Assembly (NCBI RefSeq): GCF_963924675.1
Contig: NC_089220.1
Location: 54,632,639 to 54,696,638 of the forward strand
Length of the DNA stretch: 64,000 nt
Direction of reading: 5' to 3'
DNA from: Phocoena phocoena
Lineage: Eukaryota; Chordata; Mammalia; Artiodactyla; Phocoenidae
Below, in pieces: positions 35,908 through 46,800 of the stretch; positions within the stretch are counted from its first letter, which is position 1, and the number at the start of each line of letters is the position of its first letter. The notes under the pieces were generated by a model. That model had not been told where the DNA came from and did no database searches. It saw only the letters and a program-made list of their open reading frames with translations. The position numbers were made by a program, and so were the translations under genes.

Positions 35908-36574
35908 GATTTTGGTGTCTAGAAGTAGAGTGCTGCCATGATGAGAGCCTAAAATGGAGAAGTGGTTTTGGAACTAGGATTTGAGCAAAATGTTAGTGAA
36001 ATTCTAAAGTTCCCAAAGAAACTGTTAATAGAGGGCTTCTTGGTCTTTTATAAGACTGAGGGTGAGTGGTGGCAAAAACTGAAGGGAAGGGGAATCCTTG
36101 TTATTTAGTGGCAGAAAGCTTAGAAAACTCATTTCTTGTAGTAACATGAAATGCAGAAAATGTACTTTGTGAACTGGGTGATCTAGCTCATGAGATTTCC
36201 AAGCAAAGGTGCTTGGAAGGTGGTATATGGTTTCTTCTTGCTGATTATAGTAAAATAGGAGAGGAATGAATTAAATTGAAGTAGGGATGTTAAGTATGAA
36301 AGAGCCAAGACTTCATAGTTTTGAAAATTCTGTTTTCCCAGACGGCAACTGGTACCAAAATTAAGAAATGGCTTTTGATCAAAGATCAAATCTAGGGCAC
36401 TGCCAGGAGAACAGAGGTCTAAAGAGGAAGCAAAGGACTGTCAAAACTTCTGTTAAAACTGAAGGTCATGCCCCAGGGTAATATTCAGTCATAAAAAGGA
36501 CCCTTTAAAGAGATTAATGGTGTGTCTCACAGATCCTCTCAATGAAACAACAGTGTTTCTAGGAAGCTAAGGTC

Positions 36575-37150
36575 ATTGTGTTTCAGCTATCTTGAGGCAG
36601 GAGTTGGGCCTCAAGAGGAGGAGAAAGAGGAGCTGAGCCCTGCCAAGATAAGAGACCACATATTTCTCATTCGCGAGGTCAAGGACCTTCCCGATTATAC
36701 ATCGCAGAAAGGGCTCCTCGGAGGTCAAATGGAGGGGGCATCACCCCATAGTAAGTGATGTCAGCCTATGCATAGGCCTCTTTGCTAGAATCCATCTTGG
36801 CTAAGAAATGCGTGCACGCACAGCAGGAGGACCCTGAGATAAACCAAATACAGACTCAGAGCCAGGCAAAGAAAGACAATTGGCCAGAGGAAACCCAGAA
36901 GAAATGCCCCATATAAGTGATTCAAACTACCACGAGAGTGCGACTTTCTCTATGAGTCTGCCCTTGTGAGTCTATTCATATGTACCTTTTTTCCTCCTAA
37001 TAAACACTTTACTTGTTTCACTAACTTCTGTCTCTTTGTGGGAATTCATTTCTACAAAGCTGAGAGGCCAGGGCCTTGTCACTGGTCACTGGTCTAATGG
37101 CTAGGATTCAGTTCTCTCACTGCCACAGCCTGACTTCAATCAGGCTGGGG
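36575..37150 (+). mobile_element. ERV1-like LTR nested in the provirus
   Basis: Promoter/polyadenylation layout of a gammaretrovirus-like LTR: CCCCATATAAGTGATTC near 36910, TCCTCCTAATAAACACTTTAC near 36995, then GTCTCTTTGTGGGAATTC. Boundaries are approximate and no target duplication was found. Sequence at 37150-37490 may belong to it or to a further insertion. The open frame 36576-36758 is not a retroviral protein that I recognise. Confidence 0.55.
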
Positions 37151-37891
37151 AACTGAAATCCTGCTTCAAACTGTTGCAGGCCGAGGTCACCGGAGATCAA
37201 TCTCAGCCAAGGCTCAAGGGAGAGAAGAGCTTATTTCAAGATTTCTGAGTATGGCTTTTGTCTAATGGAGTGAATCCCAAGGTGATTCACAGGAGACCCA
37301 CAAAGTTTTTAAGAGAGTTACATATGCAAAAACATTGCCAGCTTGAACTCAGGGGGATAGAGACAGTATGGAAAAAGGAGAGGCTTTTGGACCCCAGGAC
37401 TATACTGGAAGGAAGAAAACTGTGATAGATGCTTGGCTGTAAAAACATGGTACATGTCACAACAAAAGGAAGGAAGACTCAGAGGGCAGAATAAACAACT
37501 GAGAATCAAGGAATATCCAAACTTTGCCCAGCTGGATTTCAGAACTACCATGGACCAGTGAATACTTTGTATATTCTTTTTCTTCCCTTTTTGACAGGAA
37601 TGTGTATATAGCAGTTTTTCAATACCTGTCCTCATTGTATGTTGTGTGTTTATGGGGGGCGGTGGCAGATAACTTGTCTCTTTAATTTTATAAGTCTGTT
37701 GATCAAGAGGTATTCAGAAGTTGTATTTAAGGAACTACAGCTGACAAGCTTCATCAGCACCTGGATCTAATTTAGATGACAGGATTCTAGACTTTGAACT
37801 CATACTATAATAGGATGAAACTTTCGATGCTTTGGGAGGGGATGCAGGAATTTTGCATGTAAGAGAGATGTGAATCATTGGGAGCCAAAGG

Positions 37892-38467
37892 TGTAGACTG
37901 CGGTAGGCACCTTCTAAGATGGCTCCCAGTGATGTTTCCTCTTGGTATTCATGTTCTTGTGTAATCTCCTGCCAGTAGGGGCTGGACCTAGTGACTCACT
38001 TCCAATGATTATAATGTAGCCAAAGGGATGGGCTGTCACTTCTGAGATTAGATTTCAAAAAGACTTTGGCTTCCATCTTGGATGTGTGTTCTCTCTCTTT
38101 TCTTGGATCACTGGTATCAGGGGAAGCAAGCTGTCATGTAGTGAGTGAGCAGACCTATGAAGAGGTTCATGTGATGTTGGAAGGAACCACCCCCCCTTAA
38201 GGGCTCACCCCAGGAGGAACTGAAGTCTGTTAACAGCCATGTGAGTATGTTTAGAAGCAGATTCTTTGGCCCCAGTCTGGTCTTAAGATCCCTGCAGTCC
38301 CAGCTGGCAGCTTGACTATAGTGCTATGAGAGACCCTGAACCAGAACCACCCAGCTAAACTGGTCCCAGATTCCTGACTCTCAGAAACTGTAAGGTGATA
38401 AATGTTTGTTGTTTGAAGGCACTGAGCTTTGGAGTAATTTGTTATGCAGCAATAGATAACTAAGACA
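37892..38467 (+). mobile_element. 3' LTR of the MaLR provirus
   Basis: Contains CTTGGTATTCATGTTCTTGT, GGGCTGTCACTTCTGAGATT, AAGACTTTGGCTTCCATC, GGTGATAAATGTTTGTTG and the end TATGCAGCAATAGATAACTA then AGACA. Followed by GTCTG. Confidence 0.8.
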
Positions 38468-38472
38468 GTCTG

Positions 38473-38880
38473 CTTTCTCTTTTTGGCTTCTCTGATGACT
38501 CATTGCTTTCACACAGGGTTGCTCTGCTTCCTGACCATAATTGACTAGATCAATCTCTGGGTTCCAATTTTAAATTTTTGGAGAGAGAATCTCATTCTTC
38601 CAGCTTGGGTCAGAGGTCCCATCCTGGTTCTACTTCCTTTACCCAGAAGTGGTGAAGCATTAAGTATGTAGAGCTGCCTTTTCCAGGTTGTTGGTGAGTT
38701 ATGTTCTTATAAAGACAGTAGAGAGGGAATGATGGGCCTTTTTAGAATTGCTGCTTTGGAAAATATTCCCCCAAGCTGTTTTGTATCTGGCAAACTGAGC
38801 TGGGTTATTCACAACAGTGAATCCAGGGGCTGTAACATATTCAGTCAAAGTGCCATAGGATGGTATTAACAGTGATACTT
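38473..38880. other. No recognised feature
   Basis: Nothing recognised. Confidence 0.4.
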
Positions 38881-38889
38881 TTATTTTTT

Positions 38890-39039
38890 ATTTATTTTTT
38901 TAATAGATCTTTATTGGAGTATAATTGATTTACAATGGTGTGTTAGTTTCTGCTGTATAACAAAGTGAATCAGCCATGTGCATACATATATCCCCATATC
39001 TCCTCCCTCTCACCCTCCCTAAAAAAAAAAAAAAAAAAA
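38890..39039 (-). mobile_element. Very short L1 3'-end insertion with tracts at both ends
   Basis: Reverse L1 3' UTR (TTTATTGGAGTATAATTG, TTACAATGGTGTGTTAGTTT) ending in CACCCTCCCT, then an A-run at 39021-39039. A duplication TGATACTTTTA flanks it (near 38873 and 39046), so the T-tract, L1 piece and A-tract came in as one insertion of about 160 bp. Confidence 0.8.
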
Positions 39040-39046
39040 GAAACTG

Positions 39047-40990
39047 ATACTTTTAAATAGTTATACATACTAAATGGAAGTTAATGCTAGTTGCAACTCA
39101 ACAGTAATTAGTAAAGCCATTTCCTCAATATTTTCACTAAGGTAGTTGAGCTGACCATACTTTTCTCAAAGTATAACATCACAGGTGATAACTGGAGCTG
39201 TCTAGTGAGCACATTGAGGAACTCCTTCAGGGAGATGTCCTTATTCGTCAGGAATGATTCAGAAGTCTGTTAGGAAGGAATTGGCTCATACCAGTGTGAT
39301 GGGGAAGGAAGACTATTATGTATGCCTAGGGGCAGAGTTACAGTTAACATTTTATATTTCATTGGTGCCTTCTAGTTGCAAACTGCAGTGATTTTTTTCT
39401 TATAGAGTAGATTGAACTCAGAATTGTATTACAGTAATAAAGGACTGTCTTGTTGAAAGCCTTTTTCCCTTTTCTATTTGATTTGTCTTTTCTATTTTCT
39501 ATTTGATTAGTGTTACACAGCACAGTGATTTGAATGTTCTTGAGGAGATTGTAAATTGCACCCTAAAAAAGAAGAAACCCACCCATGTATATGTTTTAGC
39601 ATCAGAAAAGTTAAGGTGAGAGAAGATTTGAGTAAAATGTTTACAACAAATGTATCTTGGTATCACAATGGTTCTGAATATGAATATGTGTTAGATAATA
39701 TTCACCTATAATTGACTAGCTAGTTGTTTCTGTGATTTTGACACTGAAGCTTATACAGTGAGATTCAGGTACAGGTGAATTTGCATATCTGCCTCATGAT
39801 CTCTGGGACATTGGGTCAGGCACCAGTAGTCCTAGTTCCTTAAGGGCTCCTAGGAATCTTTTGAGGTGGCTGTGGAGATCTTGGACCTGAGAATTTGGCT
39901 CCCAGACACTAGATTTATGACTGTTTAATGCTGAAGGAGAAAAAAGAGGCTGCTTTAATATTGGGAGTGTCCTGGGGGACGAAGGAGTCACTCTGAGGTG
40001 GGAGGCACCACCTGAATCAACTGTTGGCCCAGCTTCCTGGGGAACTTGGTTAAAGTTTTGGCACAGAGGGTTTTATAAAACTTAAAGAGTAAGACTGTAT
40101 TTTAGAACCAAAGGAGCTGTAATCATGTAGATCAAAGATCATCAATGACTAGTTGAAAGAAAGCCATCTTTTCTGCTATTTACCTGAGGCAGAAGGTACA
40201 GTAAATTCCTGACAAGGCAGGTGCCATTAGCGGCTTCAAAAGAGTTGGTCAAGACAGCAGCGACCTGAGCATAGGATCACATGAAGGGGATGAGAGAAGG
40301 GGCTAATTAGCTACACACATCCTTCTTACTGATTATGGTGGTGTGATCCAATTCTTTTCCAAAAAGCTGGGGCCAGAGGGAAGGATGAATGGGTGAGTTA
40401 AATTAAAAAAAAAAAAACCAACAAAACACACACACACACACACACCAAAAAACTGGAACCACACACTCTAATCCAACAGTCATCCAATCCCTTGAACTTG
40501 TCCCCCTGGGGACTGACATAGTCTGGAGAAAGAAGAGTTAAGCTTCCCCTATGGAAAACTGTTCTTTTCCTTATCAGAAATAATAGATTCTCATTCAAAC
40601 CACTAAGATACCCTGTTTTAAGATGTGTCAGCAAATGGAATTTTAATGCCGTGTTGATGTCCAAGTTTGCAATATTGGTATGAAGCAATAATAGGGGCAG
40701 CCAAAACACGGCCTGTGCAGAGCAAGCAGCGTTGGATGTGCTAAGTCACCCACTTTTACATGACTGGGGCAGGCTGGCACTCACTACCAATCAGTTAGCC
40801 TCTTTTAAGTTTCCTCTTGATGCATGACACATGGGCTCTGTCAGTTTGTATCCAGTGAAAGCAAAATTCTCATTCTTTCTCTTGACATTATTACAAAAGA
40901 ATTCTAGAGAAAGAGTAGAGAGAAGGTAGAGTGCACAGTCTACATTTCTGTTCTACAGATACCAACACACTGAAATGTGCTTATAAGTTA
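39047..40990. other. Mostly unrecognised
   Basis: About 1.9 kb with no assigned repeat apart from the (CA)n at 40426-40445 and a TTTTCTATTTGATT direct repeat near 39470-39508. Minus open frames 39794-39991 and 40398-40709 have no domain. Confidence 0.35.
40426..40445. repeat. (CA)n microsatellite
   Basis: About ten CA units after an A-run. Confidence 0.95.
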
Positions 40991-41001
40991 AGATTCGGTA
41001 C

Positions 41002-41365
41002 TTAAGTCAGAAAGAGAAAGACAAATACCATAAGAGATAATTTATATGTGGAGTCTAAAATATGACACAAATGAACTTATTTACAAAACAGAAACAGACT
41101 CACAGGCATAGAAAACAAACTTATGGTTACCAAAGGGGAAAGAGTGTGGGGGAGGGGTAAATTAGGAGTTTGGGATTAGCAGATACACACTACTATATAT
41201 AAAATAGATAAACAATAAAGTCCTGTATAGCACAGGGAACTATATTCAATATCCTATAATAAACCATAATGGAAAATAATATGAAATATATAAATAACTG
41301 AATCACTTTTCTGTACACCAGAAACTAACACAACATTGTAAATCAGCTATACTTCAATATAAAAA
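41002..41365 (+). mobile_element. L1 3' UTR insertion
   Basis: Forward L1 end: TCAGAAAGAGAAAGACAAAT, CATAAGAGATAATTTATATG, AAACTTATGGTTACCAAAGG, TATAGCACAGGGAACTATAT, and AACATTGTAAATCAGCTATA. Flanked by ATTC(G/T)GTACTT near 40993 and 41367 as target duplication. 5' truncated to about 360 bp. Confidence 0.88.
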
Positions 41366-41370
41366 AATAT

Positions 41371-41745
41371 TCTGTACTTCCCACAGCATTATACAATAAA
41401 ATGCGAAGGCAAGTCACCTTTGTTGATACTAGAAAGGAAAAAAAAAACACTCCAGCATAGTTCAGTTATAGCAGTGGAGCTTTGAAAATAATTCTGATTA
41501 TCCATAACAATTAATTCAGAATCCAAGAGTCAGTATTTATTAAAACCCTCTAGGTGATTTCAATGTGAAGTCAAAGTTAAGATTATTGAATTACAGTCTC
41601 TTATTTGCAGCTCCTCCGAACTGCAAGTATGGAGCTCAGAAATATGTACATAAAGCCACCCCTACTAAGTCACATTTCTAACCCCTGAGATAAAATCAAC
41701 TTGTCTTTGTGACTAATAGCTTAGTCTGAGTCTATTTACAATCTC
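41371..41745. other. No recognised feature
   Basis: Nothing recognised. Confidence 0.4.
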
Positions 41746-41773
41746 CCTATCTATCTATCTATCTATCTATCTA
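41746..41773. repeat. (CTAT)n microsatellite
   Basis: About seven CTAT units, immediately next to the left end of mariner copy B; it supplies the TA at 41772-41773. Confidence 0.95.
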
Positions 41774-42946
41774 CTGGGTGGGCCAAAAAGTGCCTTCAGT
41801 TTCTTAAGTAAAAACAAAAGACATTTTTCATTTTCACCAGGAACTTTATTGAACAACGTACTCACCCTTTTGTTCCACTACCATCTGCCATTTTTCAGGC
41901 AACTTCATAATTCCATCTTCCCAAAATGCTTTAGCTTTTTGAGCAAAGAACTTTTCCAGGTGCCTTTTACAGCCTTCCAGCAAATTGAAATTTTTTCCAT
42001 TAAGAGAATTTTGTAAAGACCGAAATAAATGGAAATCCAAAGGTGTAATGTCTGGTGAATATGGTGGATGAATCAGAAGTTCCCAGCCAAGCTGTAACAG
42101 TTTTTGCCTGGTCATCAAAGAAACATGTGGTCTTACCTTATCCTGATGGAAGATTATGCATTTTCTGTTGACTAATCCTGGACGCTTTTCATCGAGTGCT
42201 GCTTTCAGCTGGTCTCACTGGGAGCAGTACTTGCTGGAATTAATCATTTGGTTTTCCAGAAGGAGCTCATAATAGAGGACTCCCTTCTAATCCCAACATC
42301 AATACACACAACATCACTTTCTTTGGATGAAGACCGGCCTTTGGTGTGGTTGGTGGTGGTTCATTTCGCTTGCCCCTCGATCTCTTCCATTCCACATTAT
42401 TGTACAGTATCCATTTTTCATCGCCTGTCAATTTGTTTTAAAAACGGAATGTTTTCATTATGTTTCAGTAGAGAATCACATGGGGAAATACGGTCAAGAA
42501 GGTTTTTTTCACTTAACATGTGGAACCCAAACATCAAAGCGATTCACATAACCAAGCTGGTGCAAATGATTTTCAATGCTTAATTTTGAGTATGTCGGCT
42601 ATCACCTGCCTGGTATAATGTTGACTGTTCTCAATTATTGTTTTTATTTGATCGCTGTCAACTTTAAGTGGTCTACTCGACCGTGGAGCACCATCCAGCA
42701 AGAAATCTCCAGCACGAAACTTCATGAACCACTTTTGACACGTTGATCAGTCCCAGCACCTTCTCCATACATTGCACAAATCTTTTTGTGGGTTTCAGTT
42801 GCATTTTTACTTTTCTTGAAATGATAAAGCATAATATGCCAAAAATGTTGCTTTTTTCCTTCCATCTTCAATATTAAAATGGCTACACAAAAATTCACCA
42901 ATTTTGATGTCTTTTTTAAATGCATGCTGATATGACAGCTGTCATA
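41774..42946 (-). mobile_element. Mariner DNA transposon, right end missing (copy B)
   Basis: Same orientation and family as copy A. Left terminus CTGGGTGGGCCAAAAAGTG. Similarity to copy A stops at about 42946 in GACAGCTGTCATA, so the last ~100 bp with the right terminal repeat are absent. High similarity to copy A along the shared length, with scattered substitutions and small indels. Confidence 0.9.
41843..42900 (-). pseudogene. Mariner transposase, inactivated (copy B)
   Basis: C-terminal part at 41846-42118 keeps YSPDITPLDFHLF (third aspartate) and ends VVEQKGEYVVQ, the full C-terminus. The second aspartate region reads HQDKVRPH instead of the HQDNARPH seen in copy A. The TGA at 42215-42217 is the same stop as in copy A. 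The helix-turn-helix region (42722-42900) is frame-broken (GTDQRVKSGS replaces TCQKWF). Not functional, and lacking one terminal repeat it cannot be mobilised. Confidence 0.9.
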
Positions 42947-43354
42947 TTGTATTTGTGGTATTTGCTTGACTAAGATATTAGAATGATCCAAGGAAAATCT
43001 GTCAGTATAAATATTGGGGAACCATTTGGGGCTCTCTTCTGTTGAATCCAAAGGTCCTTTTCAGGGCCAGGCTAATTTCCTCCATTCTCCTTTTCCTGCT
43101 TGTTGCACATTCAGGCCTTCTGCTTGGTTTTCCTTCTGTTTTCAAGCTGCCACTGCTCAACTCATTCCTTGGATTTTCCAAGACTGATTTTTGGAGTGAG
43201 ACACAGTCCTTTGTTCCTTACTGCATTGGAAAGCAAGCACCCAACTGGATACTTTTAATATTTTATTGCATATCACTTTGTGTAGTCTTTTTTACCAACA
43301 AGGAGCTAGGACATCATTCTTTTCACTGTTTCCACTCAGCCCAGTATCAACTTC
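42947..43354. other. No recognised feature
   Basis: The plus open frame 43042-43416 is 124 codons but has no recognised domain and runs into an LTR; probably chance. Confidence 0.35.
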
Positions 43355-43850
43355 CATATCAGCTATCTAGTGCCACTGTAATGCTGTGGGACAACCATCC
43401 AGAACTCAGTGAGTAAAACAATACATTTATTTAACTCATGTGTTTTCAGGTGAACTGGGTGGTTCTTTTGGTAATTCATGTATTGACTGATCATGATTGG
43501 GATCTCTCACATATTTGAGTGTTGGACAGCTCATTATCTAGTCTAGAAAACCCTTTGCTGGGACAATTGAGGCTCTGTTTCATGTCTCATAGTTTAGCAG
43601 GCTAGCTTGGGCATGTTCTTGTGGCAAAGGCAGAGGAGTAAAAATCAAGTGGATATGTGTAAGTGCTTTTTCAAGCTTCTGCTTGCTGACATCCCAATGG
43701 CTAAAACAAGTCACTTGGTCAAGCCCAGAAACCAAAGGTGAGACAGAGTACCCTGCCCAGAGTGGAAGAGCACTACAAAGTTACAGGGCAAAGGCAGGTG
43801 TGCAAGAGTGGGTGGGAGGGGGAGAGTAACTAATGCAGTCAACCCTCCAC
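43355..43850 (-). mobile_element. Diverged MaLR-type LTR
   Basis: Reverse orientation: TATCAGCTATCTAGTGCCAC, GAACTCAGTGAGTAAAACAA, and CAGGTGAACTGGGTGGTTC, as in the LTR at 33.7 kb; later CCCAGAGTGGAAGAGCACTA. Moderately diverged. Confidence 0.55.
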
Positions 43851-45515
43851 ATTCTTTTTTCTCATTCCCTCCACTACTTAATTGAGGGGTTGACCTTCTC
43901 CTCCTGCTAATACTCAAGAGTCCTCATGGAAACAGCACAAGGGGAGATTCTGTTAAATCTTTTGCCTTTATTCTTAGGTTGATGCTTTAACTCAACTTTC
44001 TGATTCCTTAATAATAATGACAACAATAAATCTAATAATAGTAATAATAATGATCAAATCTTTCTATGTAACAGACATCATTCAGATTTCTTTACTGGCA
44101 TTATGGCATTATTTAGTCCTCATAATGACTCTTTTAGGAATTGCTATCCCTATGTAACCTTTTGACATTTTGATGAATGAACTCTTTTATTATATATTTT
44201 GAGAGCAGCTATACCAAGGAATGAATATTTTAATAACTGAGATGTAGGAAATTAGCTTTATTGGTAATACTGACTTTGTATGAACAACATGAGACTGTAT
44301 TAATAGACTGCATTTATATAGAGCTGAAATAAGTAAGATACTCTTAACTCTGCCCCAAACTACAACCCACCTCCTTCTCTCAACTACATGATTTACCTAT
44401 TGAATTTACTTTTATTTTCTCATGTTGATAAAAAATTTTCTAACTTTATGACGATATACAGAACTTAACAGGTTGTATAAACAACATAGCAGAAAGAGAG
44501 AATTACAGTTAGAAAGTTATGAAAAACTTTTCCTCCATCATCTTGCAGGAGGCATACAAAGTGTAAAGGGTAAAGGTAAGTTTTATTCATTTGCAGAAGC
44601 ATGTAATAAGTAAGCACAAGAAAATGATCAGTAGTATTCTAACACATTTCAACTCAGAGCATCTATCAAAATAAGAAGTAAGATTAGACTAATGTAAAAA
44701 GGTTTTGTAACTGCAGTTTCCCAGATTTTCTTCTAGTGTGGGATTGTATTGGATCTTGGTGAAATTTAGTTCAAATGCACAGTGAACACCAATAGAAGTT
44801 CTCAGAGAGTTACCCCAATGATGATGATATCATTAAGAGAGCCATAAGTGTGCCACTGAAATGAATGTTCCAGATTAATAAATTTTATCACTTTAAAAGC
44901 CAAATTAATTATTTTTATTTTAACCATTTTTCGAAGGAAACCTAACACAAATATGCCATTTATTTTTCTGCTTCTTGAACTGAGCATACTAAATATTTTA
45001 TTCATTTTGAGATGATTAGGTCTCAGGTTACCATTATGAATACTTTTTGTTTTATATGTTAATACAGTGTTTCCCTCAGGGGCTACTGAGTTATGTAGGT
45101 CTGTTTGATTAATTACCTTAGATTTTGTAATAAGTTCTGGTGATTCTTTTGCCTGTATTGTCTCTTTTTACTCTAGGCCATTTCAATTTGACAATTCCCT
45201 TTCCTTGATACTTTTAACCTATTTTTTTCTGTAACCCTTATTTCAGTACAAATCAGATAAGCATTCAGAATCAGTAGATTAAGTTGTATATTAAGTTATA
45301 ATTCAGTAGCTTTTTGCTCAAGAGCCTGAGCCCCACACTTCTTCTGAAAATATGATAAATGTAACTTACTTGTTTATTTGAAATATGTTTTGAATGCAAA
45401 TACAATATTGCATTGAATGTATGATGTCAATTATAATACAGACCACTATTATATGGACTACTAAGAAAGAAAAAAATGTTGCATATTATAAGATGCATCT
45501 CCAATTTAGAGATGT
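43851..45515. other. Mostly unrecognised, small MIR scrap
   Basis: 44058-44160 resembles a reverse MIR piece (AACAGACATCATTCAGATTT, TTTAGTCCTCATAATGACTC). AATAAT-rich tract near 44010-44050. Otherwise nothing. Confidence 0.4.
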
Positions 45516-45519
45516 TAAA

Positions 45520-46800
45520 ATGTGTAAAAATATAGGTCTTGGAGGGGATGAAATGTGATGTGTGAGTGAAATAATGTTCTGGGTGATGGGGTATATCTGT
45601 GATCAAAGCAGTTAATATCCCTACTCTAATGGAGTTTGCATTCTAATGTGGAGGGAGCAAATAATTATGTCGGGTGATCATTAGTTCTCTGAAGGAGAAA
45701 CAAAGGTAGGCAAGGGGAAGGAGAGTGGAAGTGTGGGTGTTCTTTTCATATAGAATAGTCAGAGAGTCAGAGAAAGCAAAGAGTCAGGAAGGCAGAGAAA
45801 GTCTGGTCAGGGATATTTGAGAAGAGACCAGAAGGAAGGGAAGGAGTGAGCCAGGAAGTGGGAGAAGATAACTACAGGTAGTGAGAAAAGTGAGTGCAAA
45901 GACTCTGAGATGGAAACATGTTTGGGGTGCTGGAGGAGCAGCAAGTAGGCCAGCATGGCTGCAGTGGAAGAAAGGAGGGAGAGAGTAGTGGGAGATGACA
46001 TTAAAGAGACGAGGAGCTCCAGATTAGGTCAGGCCTTGTAGACATGGTAAGAAGAACTCTGGACTTTGTGATAGATAGCAAGCTGTGCAAGGATTTTGAG
46101 TGCAGAAGTGACACGATTTGATTGTGTTTTAACAGAAACATTGTGACTTCTATGTGGAGAAAGACTGTTTAGGAATAAGGGAGTGGAAACAGGAAGATCA
46201 TTTAGGAAACTATTGCAGCCTATCCATATAAGTGATGATGGAGCTTGGACCAGTGGAGCAGTGATGGAGGTGGTGAGAAGTGGTCAGATTCTAGATATAT
46301 ATTTGAAGGTCAAGCTTATAGAATTTTCTGATGGATTTGATAATGAGGTATGAGAAAAAGAGGGGAGTCAAAGATGACTTCAAGGTTTTTGGCCCACGAA
46401 GGAATAGAGTTGACATTTATTGAGACTGGGGAAAAATCTCAAATTGAGGGAGGAGGAACAGGGTTAAGGAAGAAGAAGTTAAGACCTTGGTTTTGTACAT
46501 GTTCAGTTTGAAATGCCTTAGCTGTCAAGTGGAGAAGTGAGATAGGCAGTTGGATACATGAATCTGGACTTCAGGGGAGAGGCCCAGACCAGAGAAATAA
46601 ATTTGGGAGTCAAGAAAAAGAGTGAACAAAGGTGCCAATTGCTGCTCATAGAGTGAGTAGGATAAGGATTAGGAATTGACATTGGATTTGTCAACATAGA
46701 GTTTGTGAAAACAGATTGGAGTGAATTCAGGAAAGAATGAGAGGAAAAGAAGTGGAGGCAATTCTTTCAAAGGGGTTTTCTTGTAAAGTGGGCCAGAAAA
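45520..46800 (+). mobile_element. Unnamed ancient repeat, copy 2 (longest)
   Basis: About 1.3 kb: AAAGACTCTGAGATGGAAAC, AGGCCTTGTAGACATGGTAA, TTGCAGCCTATCCATATAAG, AAAGATGACTTCAAGGTTTT, TTTGTACATGTTCAGTTTG, AGTTGGATACATGAATCTGG, and AATAAATTTGGGAGTCAAG. Same order as copies 1 and 3. No protein signature seen in six frames; family unnamed here. Confidence 0.65.

Larger units (their letters stand above)
35143..38467 (+). mobile_element. MaLR-type provirus with both LTRs, nested insertions
   Basis: 5' LTR (35143-35907) and 3' LTR (about 37892-38467) of one family, with MaLR-like internal sequence between. A perfect 5-bp duplication GTCTG flanks the unit (35138-35142 and 38468-38472), the size expected of ERVL/MaLR integration. 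Internal sequence begins with TTTTGGTGTCTAGAAGTAG and ends with the MaLR signature TTAGATGACAGGATTCTAG and TGGGAGGGGATGCAGGAA. It has no coding capacity for retroviral proteins. An ERV1-like LTR interrupts the interior and a young SINE sits in the 5' LTR. Confidence 0.75.

Noticed and set aside
43042..43416. 124-codon plus-strand frame
   Set aside because: Hydrophobic Phe/Leu-rich composition without a recognisable domain, ends in an LTR, and no splice or polyadenylation context.
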